This document shows, piece after piece, positions 21,935-32,200 of a DNA stretch of 64,000 nt. Every line of letters starts with the position of its first letter. Position 1 is the stretch's first letter. The stretch covers positions 1 through 64,000 of the forward strand of contig JAXHOK010000059.1 in the NCBI GenBank assembly GCA_034519515.1, written 5' to 3'. The notes beneath the pieces were generated by a model that was given only the letters and a program-made list of their open reading frames with translations, did no database searches and was not told the origin of the DNA. The position numbers and the translations under genes were made by a program. Origin of the DNA: Arcicella sp034519515. Lineage in GTDB: Bacteria > Bacteroidota > Bacteroidia > Cytophagales > Spirosomataceae.

Positions 21935-22627
21935 TCATAATTTCTCTATGTCAAAATCCCAGATTTCTTGTCGTGAAAAAGTAGAGCGAAATCCAAAATA
22001 GCCAGATTGGGGCAATTTGTGGTCAGAATATATAAAATACCGCTCATTATCTACCCAGAATGAGGTTTCACCATGTTTTATGATGATGGTAATTTGATAG
22101 GTTTGATTGGCTCTGAGTAGATATTCTTTTTCATTTTTTTCATGTAAAATTATTTTTTGACCATTGCCGTCATATTTTCTAAAACGGGTTGTGGAGTTGT
22201 AGTTTCCTCCCATACCCACATAAAATAAGCGTAACGAATCATACTCTTCAAATTTACCATTTCGGGTAAATAATTTTCTGTCATTAGGGTCTTCGGCTAA
22301 CCAAAATTGATTGAGGTCTGAAAGGCGGTCATTTTGCCCATCGTCAACAATGACTTTTCGTTTATAGCTTATTTTTATATCGCCTGACAGTTTTTTATTT
22401 AACCAGACGGTTACACCACCTTTTGTGTCTAACACGATCTTTTTATCTTTTACGAATACGGATGAATTTGGTAACGAATCTAATTCAACTGTCCAATTTT
22501 TAGGGTCTAATTTTTCTTTAAAATCATCCGTAAAAATAACTTTGCTATTTACGGTTTCTTTGGACGATTGCCCAAAAGTCGAGAAATGACTCAACCCCAT
22601 TAAGATAATTATTAATTGTTTTTTCAT
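21935..22627 (-). CDS. Secreted DUF6250-like beta-sandwich protein
   Basis: 230 residues from ATG 22,627 (MKKQLIIILM), with a signal peptide ending near FSTFGQ; an upstream in-frame extension through a G+C block is rejected. The rest is one all-beta domain (FTDDFKEKLDPKNWTVE at the start, FWLAEDPND, YVGMGGNYNSTTRFRKYDG, FWVDNERYF, GYFGFRSTFSRQEIWDFDI at the end). This is the concanavalin/LamG-like pattern I associate with DUF6250 proteins of Bacteroidota polysaccharide loci. It lies upstream of the exo-lyase on the same strand, so it may be a carbohydrate-binding or hydrolytic partner acting on pectin fragments. No catalytic residues can be assigned. Confidence 0.6.
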   Translation of the reverse strand: MKKQLIIILMGLSHFSTFGQSSKETVNSKVIFTDDFKEKLDPKNWTVELDSLPNSSVFVKDKKIVLDTKGGVTVWLNKKLSGDIKISYKRKVIVDDGQNDRLSDLNQFWLAEDPNDRKLFTRNGKFEEYDSLRLFYVGMGGNYNSTTRFRKYDGNGQKIILHEKNEKEYLLRANQTYQITIIIKHGETSFWVDNERYFIYSDHKLPQSGYFGFRSTFSRQEIWDFDIEKL

Positions 22628-22664
22628 TTCAATTTTCTGGCAAGTAGTTACCACAAAAAAAAAA

Positions 22665-22685
22665 CCCCCGGGCACCGCGGGCCGC
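22665..22685. other. Isolated 21-base pure G+C block between A runs
   Basis: Twenty-one consecutive G/C bases flanked by ten A (22,655-22,664) and seven A (22,686-22,692), in otherwise A+T-rich DNA 38 bases upstream of the DUF6250-like start. It contains CCCGGG and CCGCGG. It is either a strong hairpin or a sequence/assembly artefact. Confidence 0.6.
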
Positions 22686-22831
22686 AAAAAAACAACTCCC
22701 CCTAAACAACGTTTTTTATTGGGGTAAATATTTGATTGTCAATTAGTTATCTTTTGAGTGTCGAGCATCGAATTACGAACAACAACAACTCTTAGTCCCT
22801 CAAATATAATGCTCGTTTAATTTTTCAAAAA

Positions 22832-23046
22832 CGCTGGGGTTGTGTAATAAGTCTCAAGCGACCGTCGATCGGTTGTATATCGTAAGTTTTTAACTCAAAA
22901 TAAAATACTGTAAAATAATTTATCGAATTTATAATATTTTGATATTATGTTCCAAAAAGTTATTATTCAGAATAAAATTCGGCAACTTTTTCTTACGACT
23001 TATAACCGAGCGACGGTCGCTTACGACTTTTTACACAACCCCAGCG
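22832..23046. repeat. 215-bp non-coding element with 55-bp terminal inverted repeats
   Basis: Arms 22,832-22,886 and 22,992-23,046 are each 55 bases and pair at 48 positions. They begin CGCTGGGGTTGTGTAA and end with the complement, TTACACAACCCCAGCG. The A+T-rich centre has no open frame. The size, long terminal repeats and intergenic position resemble a MITE or a REP/BIME unit. Each arm contains a copy of the 16-mer ACCGAGCGACGGTCGC (or a one-mismatch form) that also occurs upstream of secA and near the transposase. It takes up much of the gene-free 22,628-23,119 stretch. Confidence 0.85.
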
Positions 23047-23119
23047 TCAATCCAGTCGAATTCTAAAAGCATTATATTTGATACAATACCCAATATTGAT
23101 TAGATACCAGTGTTTGCAA

Positions 23120-23887
23120 TTAAATAGTCGTTCCTCCGTCAGCCGTATAAACGCCCCCTGTGCAATATCCAGAGGCATCCGAAGCCAAGAAAAGAGCCAT
23201 TCCTGCAATTTCTTCAACCGTTCCCATACGGGCAATGGGCAGTTTTTTCACAAAGTGATTCAAGATATTTTCATTCTGCCAAAGGGCTTCCGAAAACTTG
23301 GTTTTGATTAAGCCTGGGCAAATAGAATTTACTCTAATTCCATCAACACCCCATTCTTTTGCAGTAACTTTTGTCAGCATATTCAAAGCTGCTTTTGAGA
23401 CTGAATATAAGCCTAAACCTGGGTCTGGGGTGATTCCAGCAATGGAACTGACATTAATTACTGAACCGCCGCCCCGCTGTTTCATAATGGGATAAACCAT
23501 TTTGCTCAACTCAAACGGGGCTTTTACGTTGATGTTCATAATTTTATCAAAAGCCCATTCCTCAGCATTCAGAACGGGTCCATAAACGGGATTGGTGGCG
23601 GCATTATTGACCAAAATATCAATTCCTCCGTAAATCTCAACGGTTTTTTCGATGAGCATTTTACAACCTGCAATATCTCCTGCATTGGCGGCTATGCCAG
23701 TACATTCTCCTCCTTGCGAACGGATGTCTTCGGCTACTTTGTCCAATTCTTCTTGCTTACGTGAATTAATGACCACTTTTGCCCCACAGGCGGCATAAAA
23801 CCGTGCAATGGCTTCGCCGATGCCTTTGGATGCTCCCGTGATGAGGGCTACTTTGTTTTCGAGACTGAATATTTGGTTTGCGTTCAT
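23120..23887 (-). CDS. SDR-family NAD(P)-dependent oxidoreductase
   Basis: A 255-residue classical short-chain dehydrogenase/reductase. Visible are the Rossmann motif TGASKGIG (17-24), NNAA (94-97), catalytic Ser in the SS pair (147-148), and Tyr161-x-x-x-Lys165 (YSVSK). The C-terminal SGYCTGGVYTADGGTT is the usual SDR ending. Lengths and motifs fit glucose-1-dehydrogenase or 3-oxoacyl-reductase-like enzymes; the substrate cannot be read from sequence. It starts 10 bases after the sugar dehydrogenase stop, so it is the last gene of a three-gene operon with that protein and CotH. Confidence 0.93.
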   Translation of the reverse strand: MNANQIFSLENKVALITGASKGIGEAIARFYAACGAKVVINSRKQEELDKVAEDIRSQGGECTGIAANAGDIAGCKMLIEKTVEIYGGIDILVNNAATNPVYGPVLNAEEWAFDKIMNINVKAPFELSKMVYPIMKQRGGGSVINVSSIAGITPDPGLGLYSVSKAALNMLTKVTAKEWGVDGIRVNSICPGLIKTKFSEALWQNENILNHFVKKLPIARMGTVEEIAGMALFLASDASGYCTGGVYTADGGTTI

Positions 23888-23897
23888 AGCGGTTGTG

Positions 23898-26800
23898 TTA
23901 AAATTTATAAATATTAAACGTACTGCCTGATAATGGATTTAGTGTTCCTAATAAAAATAAAAATTTGAGCGTTGCGTTCACACCACTGGGAATACTAACG
24001 GTGTGTCCTGCATTTATGGTAATGTCATCCGTTACAAGGGGCGTTCGTCCGCAAGACCATGTGGTTGGAGCGTTCCAATTGCCAGAATTGATGGAATACA
24101 TATCAGTGCAGTATAACAATTTTATTTCATCGAAATAAAGACTTTGAGATTGAGTTTCTAATAATTTAATCACAATTCTTCCCACTTTTGGAGGATTGCC
24201 AAAGAAATTCCAACCAAATTGAAGATATGTCCATTTGTTAGCATCTACTAAAACATTAATACTACCATTCGGATTTTCAATACCCGTATTATTAGCAAAA
24301 GTCTGAATTTGAATCGGATAGCTTGTATTTCCTTGATTATAAACCCAAAATCCGATTCCATCAACATAGCCAACCACATCAAGAGGGGCAGGATTATAGC
24401 GTAAATCTAAGTTTTCATTGAAAGTAGGATTCGTAACTTTAATAGATGTTGTGTTGATGAACGGTTGGGTAGTATTGAATAAATACAAAGACCCAATAGT
24501 GGAAGATGAACTATTCCAATCTGTGTCCAAAGCATCACCAAAAATAAAGAGGTCTTGGGTAATGGGAAGCGTTGTTACAACCTTGGCAACGCTTGGATTA
24601 GAAACATTCCCTGCCGCATCTTTGGCGGTAATGGTATAGGTATATTGAGTATTTGGGCTCAAACCCGTAACGGTGTACGAAGTTGTTAGAGACTCATCTA
24701 TTTTTACGCCATTTTGGAAAATTTCATACATCGCAACACCTACATTATCCGTAGAGGCACCCCACGATAAAGGAATTTCCGTTTTGGTGATATTATTATC
24801 CAATATATTATCGGGTATTGAAGGGGCTTGTGTATCAGCATTGCCACAATTGGGAGCAATATCTTTTGTGAATATCGTAAAAAGCCCTTGTGGGTCGGTT
24901 ACGGTCAGTTTTACTCGGTAAAAATATACTTCATTATCGCAAGGAACAGGGGCTAAGTTAACGTTACTAATTGGCTGATAAACAACGGGGTCAGGATGAA
25001 AGTGCGTGTTGTGATGCAAGGCAGTTTCCCATTTGTAAATCAATTGTGAATTATTGTTGGTTTCATTATCAGTAACATTTGCAGTTAAATTAATGAGAAG
25101 GCTTCCTGTATTTGGAAAAGTGTTCATGGCACTTACACTGGTTGAATTAATGACGGGAGGCGTATTATTAAGAGAAACAATCAAAGTAATTGATTTTTGT
25201 GAATTATCATCTGCAACGGTCAGTACAACATTATACTGAATAGGATTGCTGTCTGGGGCTACAAAAATGTGGCTTGGATTGGCACTACTGGTGGATGGAG
25301 CTGTGCCATCACCAAAATCCCAAGAATAAGTTAATGCAGAGCCTTCTGGGTCGGAAGAAGTAGTGCCGTCAAATTGAACTGTTAAAGGGCTAAGTCCATA
25401 CAAAACGCTTTGAGTTGCTCTTGCAACAGGTGGTTGATTGCCCGTTGGATCATATTTTACTTCTCGGATATTAGCACCGTAAGAAGTATAATATAAATAA
25501 CCATTTGCTGGATTAACCGCCATTCCCGTTACGCCCAAGGCAAAAGGGATAAAACTGTGCGACTCGGTTAATTCATCCTGATTATTCATTGAAAACCCGT
25601 TAATCCAGCTTTTATCAGGGTCTCCACTATTATTAAAATTACCGTGTAGATAACGCCCATGATACTCTTCGGGGAAATTTGTGCCTTCATAAAAAACACC
25701 TGCAATCGTGCATCCTCCCAAGAAACTGATGCCAGGTATTGAACCAGAATTACCCGTACCAATTTCCTGAACTTGCCCGTTTACATACGCCTTTGGGGGG
25801 TATTCTCTGAAATCTATGGCAGGGCGTTTGTGCGTAAAAGGCACTGAAAATTGATTGTAACGGTCATAAGGATATTGAACCACGGGATCGAACTCTTGTT
25901 CAACAATTCCTTCAAAACGGGGCCAACCAAAATTTTGACCTCCGTCAGTTATTACATTGATTTCTTCTCGCTGAAAACTTCCCACATCGCCCACGTAAAT
26001 AGTACCAGGTTTCCCTTCGGAAGGTAAATGTTCGCCCGTATTGGGTTTGAGGGTCATTCTGAAAGGACTACGAAAACCCATCGCCCAAACTCTTGATTTG
26101 GCAGCACGGGGTTGCGAAGCATCATAAAAAGGATTACTGGGCAAACCGTCGCCTGTGGCAGGGTCAATTCTGATAATCTTACCGCTTAAACAGTTCACCA
26201 TCTGAGCCCGCCATGAACCTACATTTTCATTTTCATTTTCGGCGGTATTAGGGTCGTTGGATTTTAATATACCGTCAGACAAGGCTTGATCATAATAAGT
26301 ATTTTCATCATAGCCTGAGTCAGCAGTCGTAGCAGAAGCGTCTCCGCACGAAGCCAGAAGTGTTCCGTCTGTACCAAAAAGTAAAGTACCCACCGTGTGC
26401 GAATCATGAATAAAGGGGAAACCATCAGTCGGAATTGTTCCTAATAAAATAAAACGACTGTTGGGGATAATAGATGAAAAATTGGAAATATCGACCGTAT
26501 ATCGGGTAATTCTACCAATGGAAGCAGCTAAATGTTGGTCTGTGGCAGGGTTATAATTGGATGTTCCAAAGTTCATTAAGTGATGTCTGTCCACATCATA
26601 CATCAGATAAATATAACCATTGGTCAAAAAATTAGGGTCTAATGCAAATCCTTTTAATCCAGAATCGGTAGCTACATTTACCTCATCGCTGATGTCTAAT
26701 AATAAAACTGAGGCAGAAGTGCCGTTTTTGACAAAAAGTTTACCCTGTTTTTCCCAAGTAAACATTCTCCCCGAAGCATCGAAGGCGACACCGTTTACTT

Positions 26801-26912
26801 GGTCGAATCCTCCTTCGTAGATATTATCACGAAAACCTGTTGCGGGCTGTTGTCCCAAGAGTGCATAATGTATGGATAACAGTGAAAAAAGGAGTGATAT
26901 AGATTTTTGCAT
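23898..26912 (-). CDS. Secreted PQQ-type sugar dehydrogenase with PKD, Fn3 and C-terminal modules
   Basis: 1,004 residues with a signal peptide (MQKSISLLFSLLSIHYALLG). Residues ~20-480 form the GSDH beta-propeller: VNGVAFDASGRMF, SHTVGTLLFGTDGTL, YVGDVGSFQREEINVI and GGQNFGWPRFEG match soluble quinoprotein glucose/sorbosone dehydrogenases. Then come a PKD domain (~490-575, TYSWDFGDGTAP), a fibronectin-III domain (~700-780, YTVTGLSPNTQYTYTITAKD), a putative carbohydrate-binding region (~790-920), and a terminal module (~935-1,004, SGNWNAPTTWSCGRTPLVTD). That module is shared with the adjacent CotH protein. It probably oxidises extracellular sugars with PQQ. The start is ATG 26,912, 20 bases after the CotH gene, indicating co-transcription. 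Confidence 0.88.
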   Translation of the reverse strand: MQKSISLLFSLLSIHYALLGQQPATGFRDNIYEGGFDQVNGVAFDASGRMFTWEKQGKLFVKNGTSASVLLLDISDEVNVATDSGLKGFALDPNFLTNGYIYLMYDVDRHHLMNFGTSNYNPATDQHLAASIGRITRYTVDISNFSSIIPNSRFILLGTIPTDGFPFIHDSHTVGTLLFGTDGTLLASCGDASATTADSGYDENTYYDQALSDGILKSNDPNTAENENENVGSWRAQMVNCLSGKIIRIDPATGDGLPSNPFYDASQPRAAKSRVWAMGFRSPFRMTLKPNTGEHLPSEGKPGTIYVGDVGSFQREEINVITDGGQNFGWPRFEGIVEQEFDPVVQYPYDRYNQFSVPFTHKRPAIDFREYPPKAYVNGQVQEIGTGNSGSIPGISFLGGCTIAGVFYEGTNFPEEYHGRYLHGNFNNSGDPDKSWINGFSMNNQDELTESHSFIPFALGVTGMAVNPANGYLYYTSYGANIREVKYDPTGNQPPVARATQSVLYGLSPLTVQFDGTTSSDPEGSALTYSWDFGDGTAPSTSSANPSHIFVAPDSNPIQYNVVLTVADDNSQKSITLIVSLNNTPPVINSTSVSAMNTFPNTGSLLINLTANVTDNETNNNSQLIYKWETALHHNTHFHPDPVVYQPISNVNLAPVPCDNEVYFYRVKLTVTDPQGLFTIFTKDIAPNCGNADTQAPSIPDNILDNNITKTEIPLSWGASTDNVGVAMYEIFQNGVKIDESLTTSYTVTGLSPNTQYTYTITAKDAAGNVSNPSVAKVVTTLPITQDLFIFGDALDTDWNSSSSTIGSLYLFNTTQPFINTTSIKVTNPTFNENLDLRYNPAPLDVVGYVDGIGFWVYNQGNTSYPIQIQTFANNTGIENPNGSINVLVDANKWTYLQFGWNFFGNPPKVGRIVIKLLETQSQSLYFDEIKLLYCTDMYSINSGNWNAPTTWSCGRTPLVTDDITINAGHTVSIPSGVNATLKFLFLLGTLNPLSGSTFNIYKF

Positions 26913-26932
26913 CGATAAAGTATCTATAAAAA

Positions 26933-28747
26933 TTAAGGGCTAATTTGTAACAATACAAAATTACTTAAATAAGCTAAATGGCTATTGATTTTCATGGTTA
27001 ATAATCTGATAGTATTAGAATTATTAATTGAAACAGCATGCCCTGATTCAATGATTACTTCATCAGTAACCAGTGGCAATCGTCCACAACTCCAAGTTTG
27101 GCTGTTTGACCAATTGCCCGAACGTACAGTTGTATTGATGCCCAATGAATTATTAATCAGTGTTTTGGGCAATAATGTTATCACACAATTTCTCTGCCCC
27201 GTCAGAGTGGTTTTCAACTCGTAAGTGCTGGCATTGGGGGCTAAATAATTTTTAGTATTTGCTTGTCCGTTTACACCGTTTCTAATCCAATTATACTGAT
27301 TTGCCCTGCCCGACAGACCCGCCAAAAGTACGGGCGTAGAAGTACATAATTGCGTAGTGCCTTGGGTATGTATATAATGCCCCAAGCCGTCGACATTGTT
27401 ATCAATCCACGTTAAACGGTGATTAATCCATAGTTTTAGAGAATCAATTTCTGAGGCATAAGTGCCTCCATTGTAAAGAAGAATGCCATTATTAATATTC
27501 AGAATATCCCATTTTGTAAAATTTCTTGCCTGCGATTCTGCTAATAACGTGGCAGTTGAATCAATAAAGTTATTGATGACGGGCAGGCTCAAAGCTCCTT
27601 GCCGCAACACCAGCCATCTATCTTTCACCCCATTCACAAAATTGGGGTCTTTCATCAATTCATTCCACCAAAAAGGCATTGGTTTAGCCCAATTCACGGG
27701 GTCGCAAGTGAAATTATCTTGGTATGCCCAACCAGCAGGGTTTTGACCATTGCAAGCGGGAGTAGGGGAATTGCCAACGGCAAAATTATAATCCCAAAGT
27801 GGACCCATAGTGAGTTTGCCCCCTTTGCTATCTCGGTCTTTATGAAAGTAAGTGCTAAGACGATACCCATCAGGATTTTTGACAAATTCGGTCATTAAAA
27901 AATGGTCAATAAATGAATTGAGATTTACGTATTTTCGATAGCCCGTTGTTGTGGAAAAATCATTATTGTGTAAAGCCGTTTCAAAGTCAGTTACGTATTG
28001 TTGAATATAGTTACGTTGTGCAATTTGTAGATTTGAGCTTTTGGGATATTCAATCTCAATGGTGTTGCCATGTCCAGACGCACTACCCGAGGGGTCTGTA
28101 CAAATGCTATTTCGGCTGATATTCCAAAAATATCCTACACTTCCCCCTTGCGAATCAATTTTTAATAAATACCCGCCCGTCAAGCTATTACCAGAAATAT
28201 CAGTCGAATTCATTTTAGAAATATTCACTCTGCTCGAACCTCTTTTCACTTGTTCTTCCATGGCATACACGCCTAAATATTCTCCATTCACGACCAGTTC
28301 ACAAAACCGAGTTCGTGAAGCATATTGCCCAACTTGGTTGGCTAAATAATAAACCAGCGGGTCACGCATTAAACTTTTGTCATTGTAAGAAGCATACAAA
28401 ACCCAATCTTCCTCTTCGGGCATTCCCAAAATGGTAGCAGAAGTATCGCCACCCGCAGCGGTTTTTAAGGTAACTTTATAAGATTTTTTGGGGAAATTGG
28501 TGGAGGAGTTCCCTCTGACTCGGGTGGTAATTCTACCGTTGTAATTGTTGAAAGGATTAGTCAGATAATTCCGCCCTGTGCTGTTTGAGACGATTCCCAT
28601 ATTGGCAGGCGTTTCTGATAAATTAGTAGAAATCGGAACGCTTCCATCGGTGTTGATTACAACAATCGGAAGGTTTGAATCAGTGAATGTTTGACTAAAA
28701 GATACTTGTAATAGTAAACTCAGGATGACTGTAAAATAAGTTTTCAT
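26933..28747 (-). CDS. Secreted CotH-kinase-family protein
   Basis: 604 residues with a signal peptide (MKTYFTVILSLLLQVSFSQ). The CotH domain (roughly 70-400) shows RGNSSTNFPKKSYKVTL, EDWVLYASYNDKSLMRD, VNGEYLGVYAMEEQVKRG and GPLWDYNFAVGN. CotH proteins are atypical protein kinases first known from spore coats. In Bacteroidota they are common secreted proteins of unknown target. The end (about 545-604) contains SGNWSNSQTWSCGRLPLVTDE, the same module that ends the neighbouring sugar dehydrogenase. First gene of the CotH, dehydrogenase, SDR operon. Confidence 0.9.
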   Translation of the reverse strand: MKTYFTVILSLLLQVSFSQTFTDSNLPIVVINTDGSVPISTNLSETPANMGIVSNSTGRNYLTNPFNNYNGRITTRVRGNSSTNFPKKSYKVTLKTAAGGDTSATILGMPEEEDWVLYASYNDKSLMRDPLVYYLANQVGQYASRTRFCELVVNGEYLGVYAMEEQVKRGSSRVNISKMNSTDISGNSLTGGYLLKIDSQGGSVGYFWNISRNSICTDPSGSASGHGNTIEIEYPKSSNLQIAQRNYIQQYVTDFETALHNNDFSTTTGYRKYVNLNSFIDHFLMTEFVKNPDGYRLSTYFHKDRDSKGGKLTMGPLWDYNFAVGNSPTPACNGQNPAGWAYQDNFTCDPVNWAKPMPFWWNELMKDPNFVNGVKDRWLVLRQGALSLPVINNFIDSTATLLAESQARNFTKWDILNINNGILLYNGGTYASEIDSLKLWINHRLTWIDNNVDGLGHYIHTQGTTQLCTSTPVLLAGLSGRANQYNWIRNGVNGQANTKNYLAPNASTYELKTTLTGQRNCVITLLPKTLINNSLGINTTVRSGNWSNSQTWSCGRLPLVTDEVIIESGHAVSINNSNTIRLLTMKINSHLAYLSNFVLLQISP

Positions 28748-29235
28748 GATGCTGTTGTTTTAAAATTAGAAAGAGAATATGTTTAAGAATAAAGAACTTA
28801 CGGAATGAAACGATTTACCAGAAATAAATTAGTCTGTGAATTGTTACGTTCAGTATTAATAAGTGGTTGTGCAAAATTATTCTAAAAAAGAATCAATGAT
28901 ATTAGAAATTTAGTGAACGGTATATTCACTTAGTATAAAAAAGTTGTAGTCAAAACCGTAAAATCAATAATTAGATGTAAAATTTCAAGCAGAAAACCAA
29001 AAAGATGAAAAATGAACCGCTCATAAAATAAATTCAACCTAATGAACTAAATTTGTACCTAATTCTTTTTTAAAGACGAGTGAACTAACCAAATTGGTTG
29101 CATGACATTTAATTTTCGATGTTCGTTTCTTGATTTTCGATGTTCGGAAAATAAATATCAAGTATCGAATAACAAACATCGAACAACAAACATCGAACCG
29201 AGCGACGGTCGCATCGAATAACAAAACCCAGTATA
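28748..29235. other. Divergent spacer with TCGATGTTCG repeats
   Basis: 488 bases between the divergent CotH and secA genes. At 29,113-29,125 and 29,134-29,146 the word TTTTCGATGTTCG is repeated directly. Complementary CATCGAA words follow at 29,177-29,183 and 29,191-29,197, so the region can fold. TAAATTTG at 29,048-29,055 fits a -7 box for secA, but no -33 partner is seen. One copy of the dispersed 16-mer lies at 29,197-29,212. Confidence 0.6.
29197..29212. repeat. Dispersed 16-mer ACCGAGCGACGGTCGC
   Basis: An exact copy of the word at 23,005-23,020, with one-mismatch copies at 51,832-51,847 and (inverted) at 22,858-22,873. It contains a GCGAC-G-GTCGC mini-hairpin and lies 23 bases before the secA start codon. 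Confidence 0.75.
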
Positions 29236-32200
29236 ATGATAAATTTTATTACCAAAGCCGTAACGGGGCTTTTCGGAACAAAATCTTCCCGAGATGTTAA
29301 GGAATTATCTCCTTATGTCGAAAAAACGAATATAGAATTTGCCAAACTCCGTAATCTTTCGGATGAATTATTACGGGAACAAACGGCTGAATTAAAGGCA
29401 ATTATTCAAAAAAACTTGGCAAAAATTGATGCCGATATTGCGGATTATAAAATGGAAATCGAAGCCAATCCAGAGATGTCGGTGGATGCTAAGGAAGTCA
29501 TTTTTAATAAAATTGATGCTGCCGAACTCGACCGTAACAAGCAATTAGAGGTTGTTTTGTTGGAAATTCTGCCCCGTGCTTTTGCCATTGTGAAAGAAAC
29601 GGCAAGACGTTTTACGGAAAATAAAAAGTTAGAAGTAACCGCCACCGTTCACGATAAATTCATCGCTTCCAAAAAGAAAAACGTTGAAATTGTGGGAGAA
29701 ACCGCCATTTGGCATAACAAATGGAACGCAGCGGGCAACGAAATTGAGTGGAATATGATTCACTACGACGTTCAGTTAATCGGTGGCGTGGTGTTGCACC
29801 AAGGTAAAATTGCCGAAATGGCAACGGGTGAAGGAAAGACCTTGGTTTCAACTTTGCCTTCATATTTGAATGCCCTCGGTGGGAGAGGGGTTCACTTGGT
29901 TACGGTCAATGATTATTTGGCAAAACGTGACTCTGAATGGAATGCTCCTTTGTTTGAATTTCATGGATTGACCGTTGATTGTATCGACAAACACGAACCC
30001 AATACTGACGAACGCCGCCAAGCCTATTTAGCGGATATTACCTACGGAACGAACAATGAATTTGGTTTCGATTACCTCCGTGATAACATGGCTCGTACAC
30101 CCGAAGAGCAAGTGCAACGCAAACACCATTTTGCGATGGTCGATGAGGTGGATTCGGTTTTGATTGACGATGCCCGTACTCCCTTGATTATCTCTGGACC
30201 GATGGCTCGTGGTGATGAACAAGAATATGATGCTTTTGACCCCTTAGTGTCTAAAATGGTGGAGCAACAGAAGAAATTAGTCCAAGACTTTTTGGTTGAA
30301 GCCAAGAAATTAATTGCCGCTGGAAATAAAAAAGATGGTGGTTTGGCGTTGTTTCGTGCGTACAGAGGTTTGCCCAAAGCTCGCCCCGTGATTAAGTTTC
30401 TTTCTGAAACGGGTATCAAGCAAATCATGCAGGAAACGGAGAATATCTATTTGGCTGAAAATCAGAAATTGATGCCCGAAGCTGATGCTCCGTTGATGTT
30501 TACGATTGAGGAGAAAAATAATCAGGTAGAAATGACCGAAAAAGGTTTGACGTTTATGACCCGCATGGTCGAAAATCCAGACTTCTTCGTGATTCCCGAT
30601 TTATCGGTTGATTTGAATGAAATTGAGAAAAAACTGGCAATTACCGAACAAGAAAGAATCATTGAAAAAGAGGCTCTTATCCGTGATTATTCTGCCAAAA
30701 CGCAGCGTATTCATACGGTAAGTCAGTTATTGAAGGCTTATACGCTATTCGAGAAAAACGTTGAATATATTGTGGATGATAATGATGGTAAAGTCAAAAT
30801 CGTCGATGAATCAACGGGTCGTATCATGGAAGGTCGCCGATATTCAGACGGTCTGCACCAAGCCATCGAAGCCAAAGAAAACGTTAATATTGAGGATGCT
30901 ACGCAAACGTATGCGACCATCACGCTCCAAAATTATTTCAGAATGTACCACAAATTGTGTGGTATGACGGGTACTGCCGAAACCGAAGCGGGAGAATTTT
31001 GGACGATTTATAAATTGGACGTAGTTACGATTCCAACCAACCGTAATATTTCAAGAACTGACCACGAGGATAAAGTTTACAAAACGGTTCGTGAAAAATA
31101 TAATGCCGTTGCCGATGAAATTCAAGAATTAGTAGAAGCAGGTCGCCCAATTTTGGTGGGTACAACCTCGGTAGATAACTCAGAATTACTGAGCCGTATG
31201 CTTTCGATTCGTAAAATTCAACACAATGTTCTCAACGCCAAACAACACGCTCGTGAGGCAGATATTGTGGCAGAGGCTGGGCAGTCTGGCAAGGTAACGA
31301 TTGCTACCAACATGGCGGGTCGTGGAACGGATATTAAACTCTCGCCAACCTCTCGTGATGCGGGCGGATTAGCCATTGTGGGTACGGAAAGACACGAATC
31401 TCGCCGTGTGGACAGACAGTTGCGTGGGCGTTCGGGTCGTCAGGGTGATGTGGGTTCTTCGCAGTTTTTCCTTTCGTTGGAAGATGATTTGATGCGTAAA
31501 TTTGGTTCAGACCGTATCGCCAAAGTAATGGACAGAATGGGGATGGATGAAGGTGAGGTAATTCAACATTCAATGATTACTTCATCGGTAGAAAGAGCTC
31601 AAAAGAAAGTAGAAGAAAACAACTTTGGCATTCGTAAACGTCTCTTGGAATATGATGACGTAATGAATTATCAACGTAATGCCATCTATAAACGCCGTCA
31701 GAATGCCCTTTTTGGTGAACGTTTAGCCTTGGATATTGCCAATAATACCTATGATGTTTGTTCGGAATTGGTACAGAATAATCCAAATTATGACGAATTA
31801 GAATTGCGTTGTTTGGAGATTTTGGGAATCGTTCCACCGTTTAGTCGTGAGGAAATTACGAAACTGAATACCCAACAAAGAACTACTCGTTTGTACGATG
31901 CTACCGAAAAACACTACCAAACCAAAAACAAAGGTTTGATGGATAAGGTAGTCAACTTTGCAAAGGAAGCCATTTCTCACGGATATACGGGTATGCAAGT
32001 GCCGATTGTGAGTGGAAATATGATGTCGCAGATGTTTGCCGATGCCCGTGAAACAATTGATACCAACGGACGTAAATTGATTCAGGAAATGGAGAAATCT
32101 ATTGCCCTAAATTTGATTGACCAAGAGTGGAAAGAGCATTTGCGAGATATGGACGATTTGAAACAATCCGTTCAGAACGCTTCCTACGAACAAAAAGACC

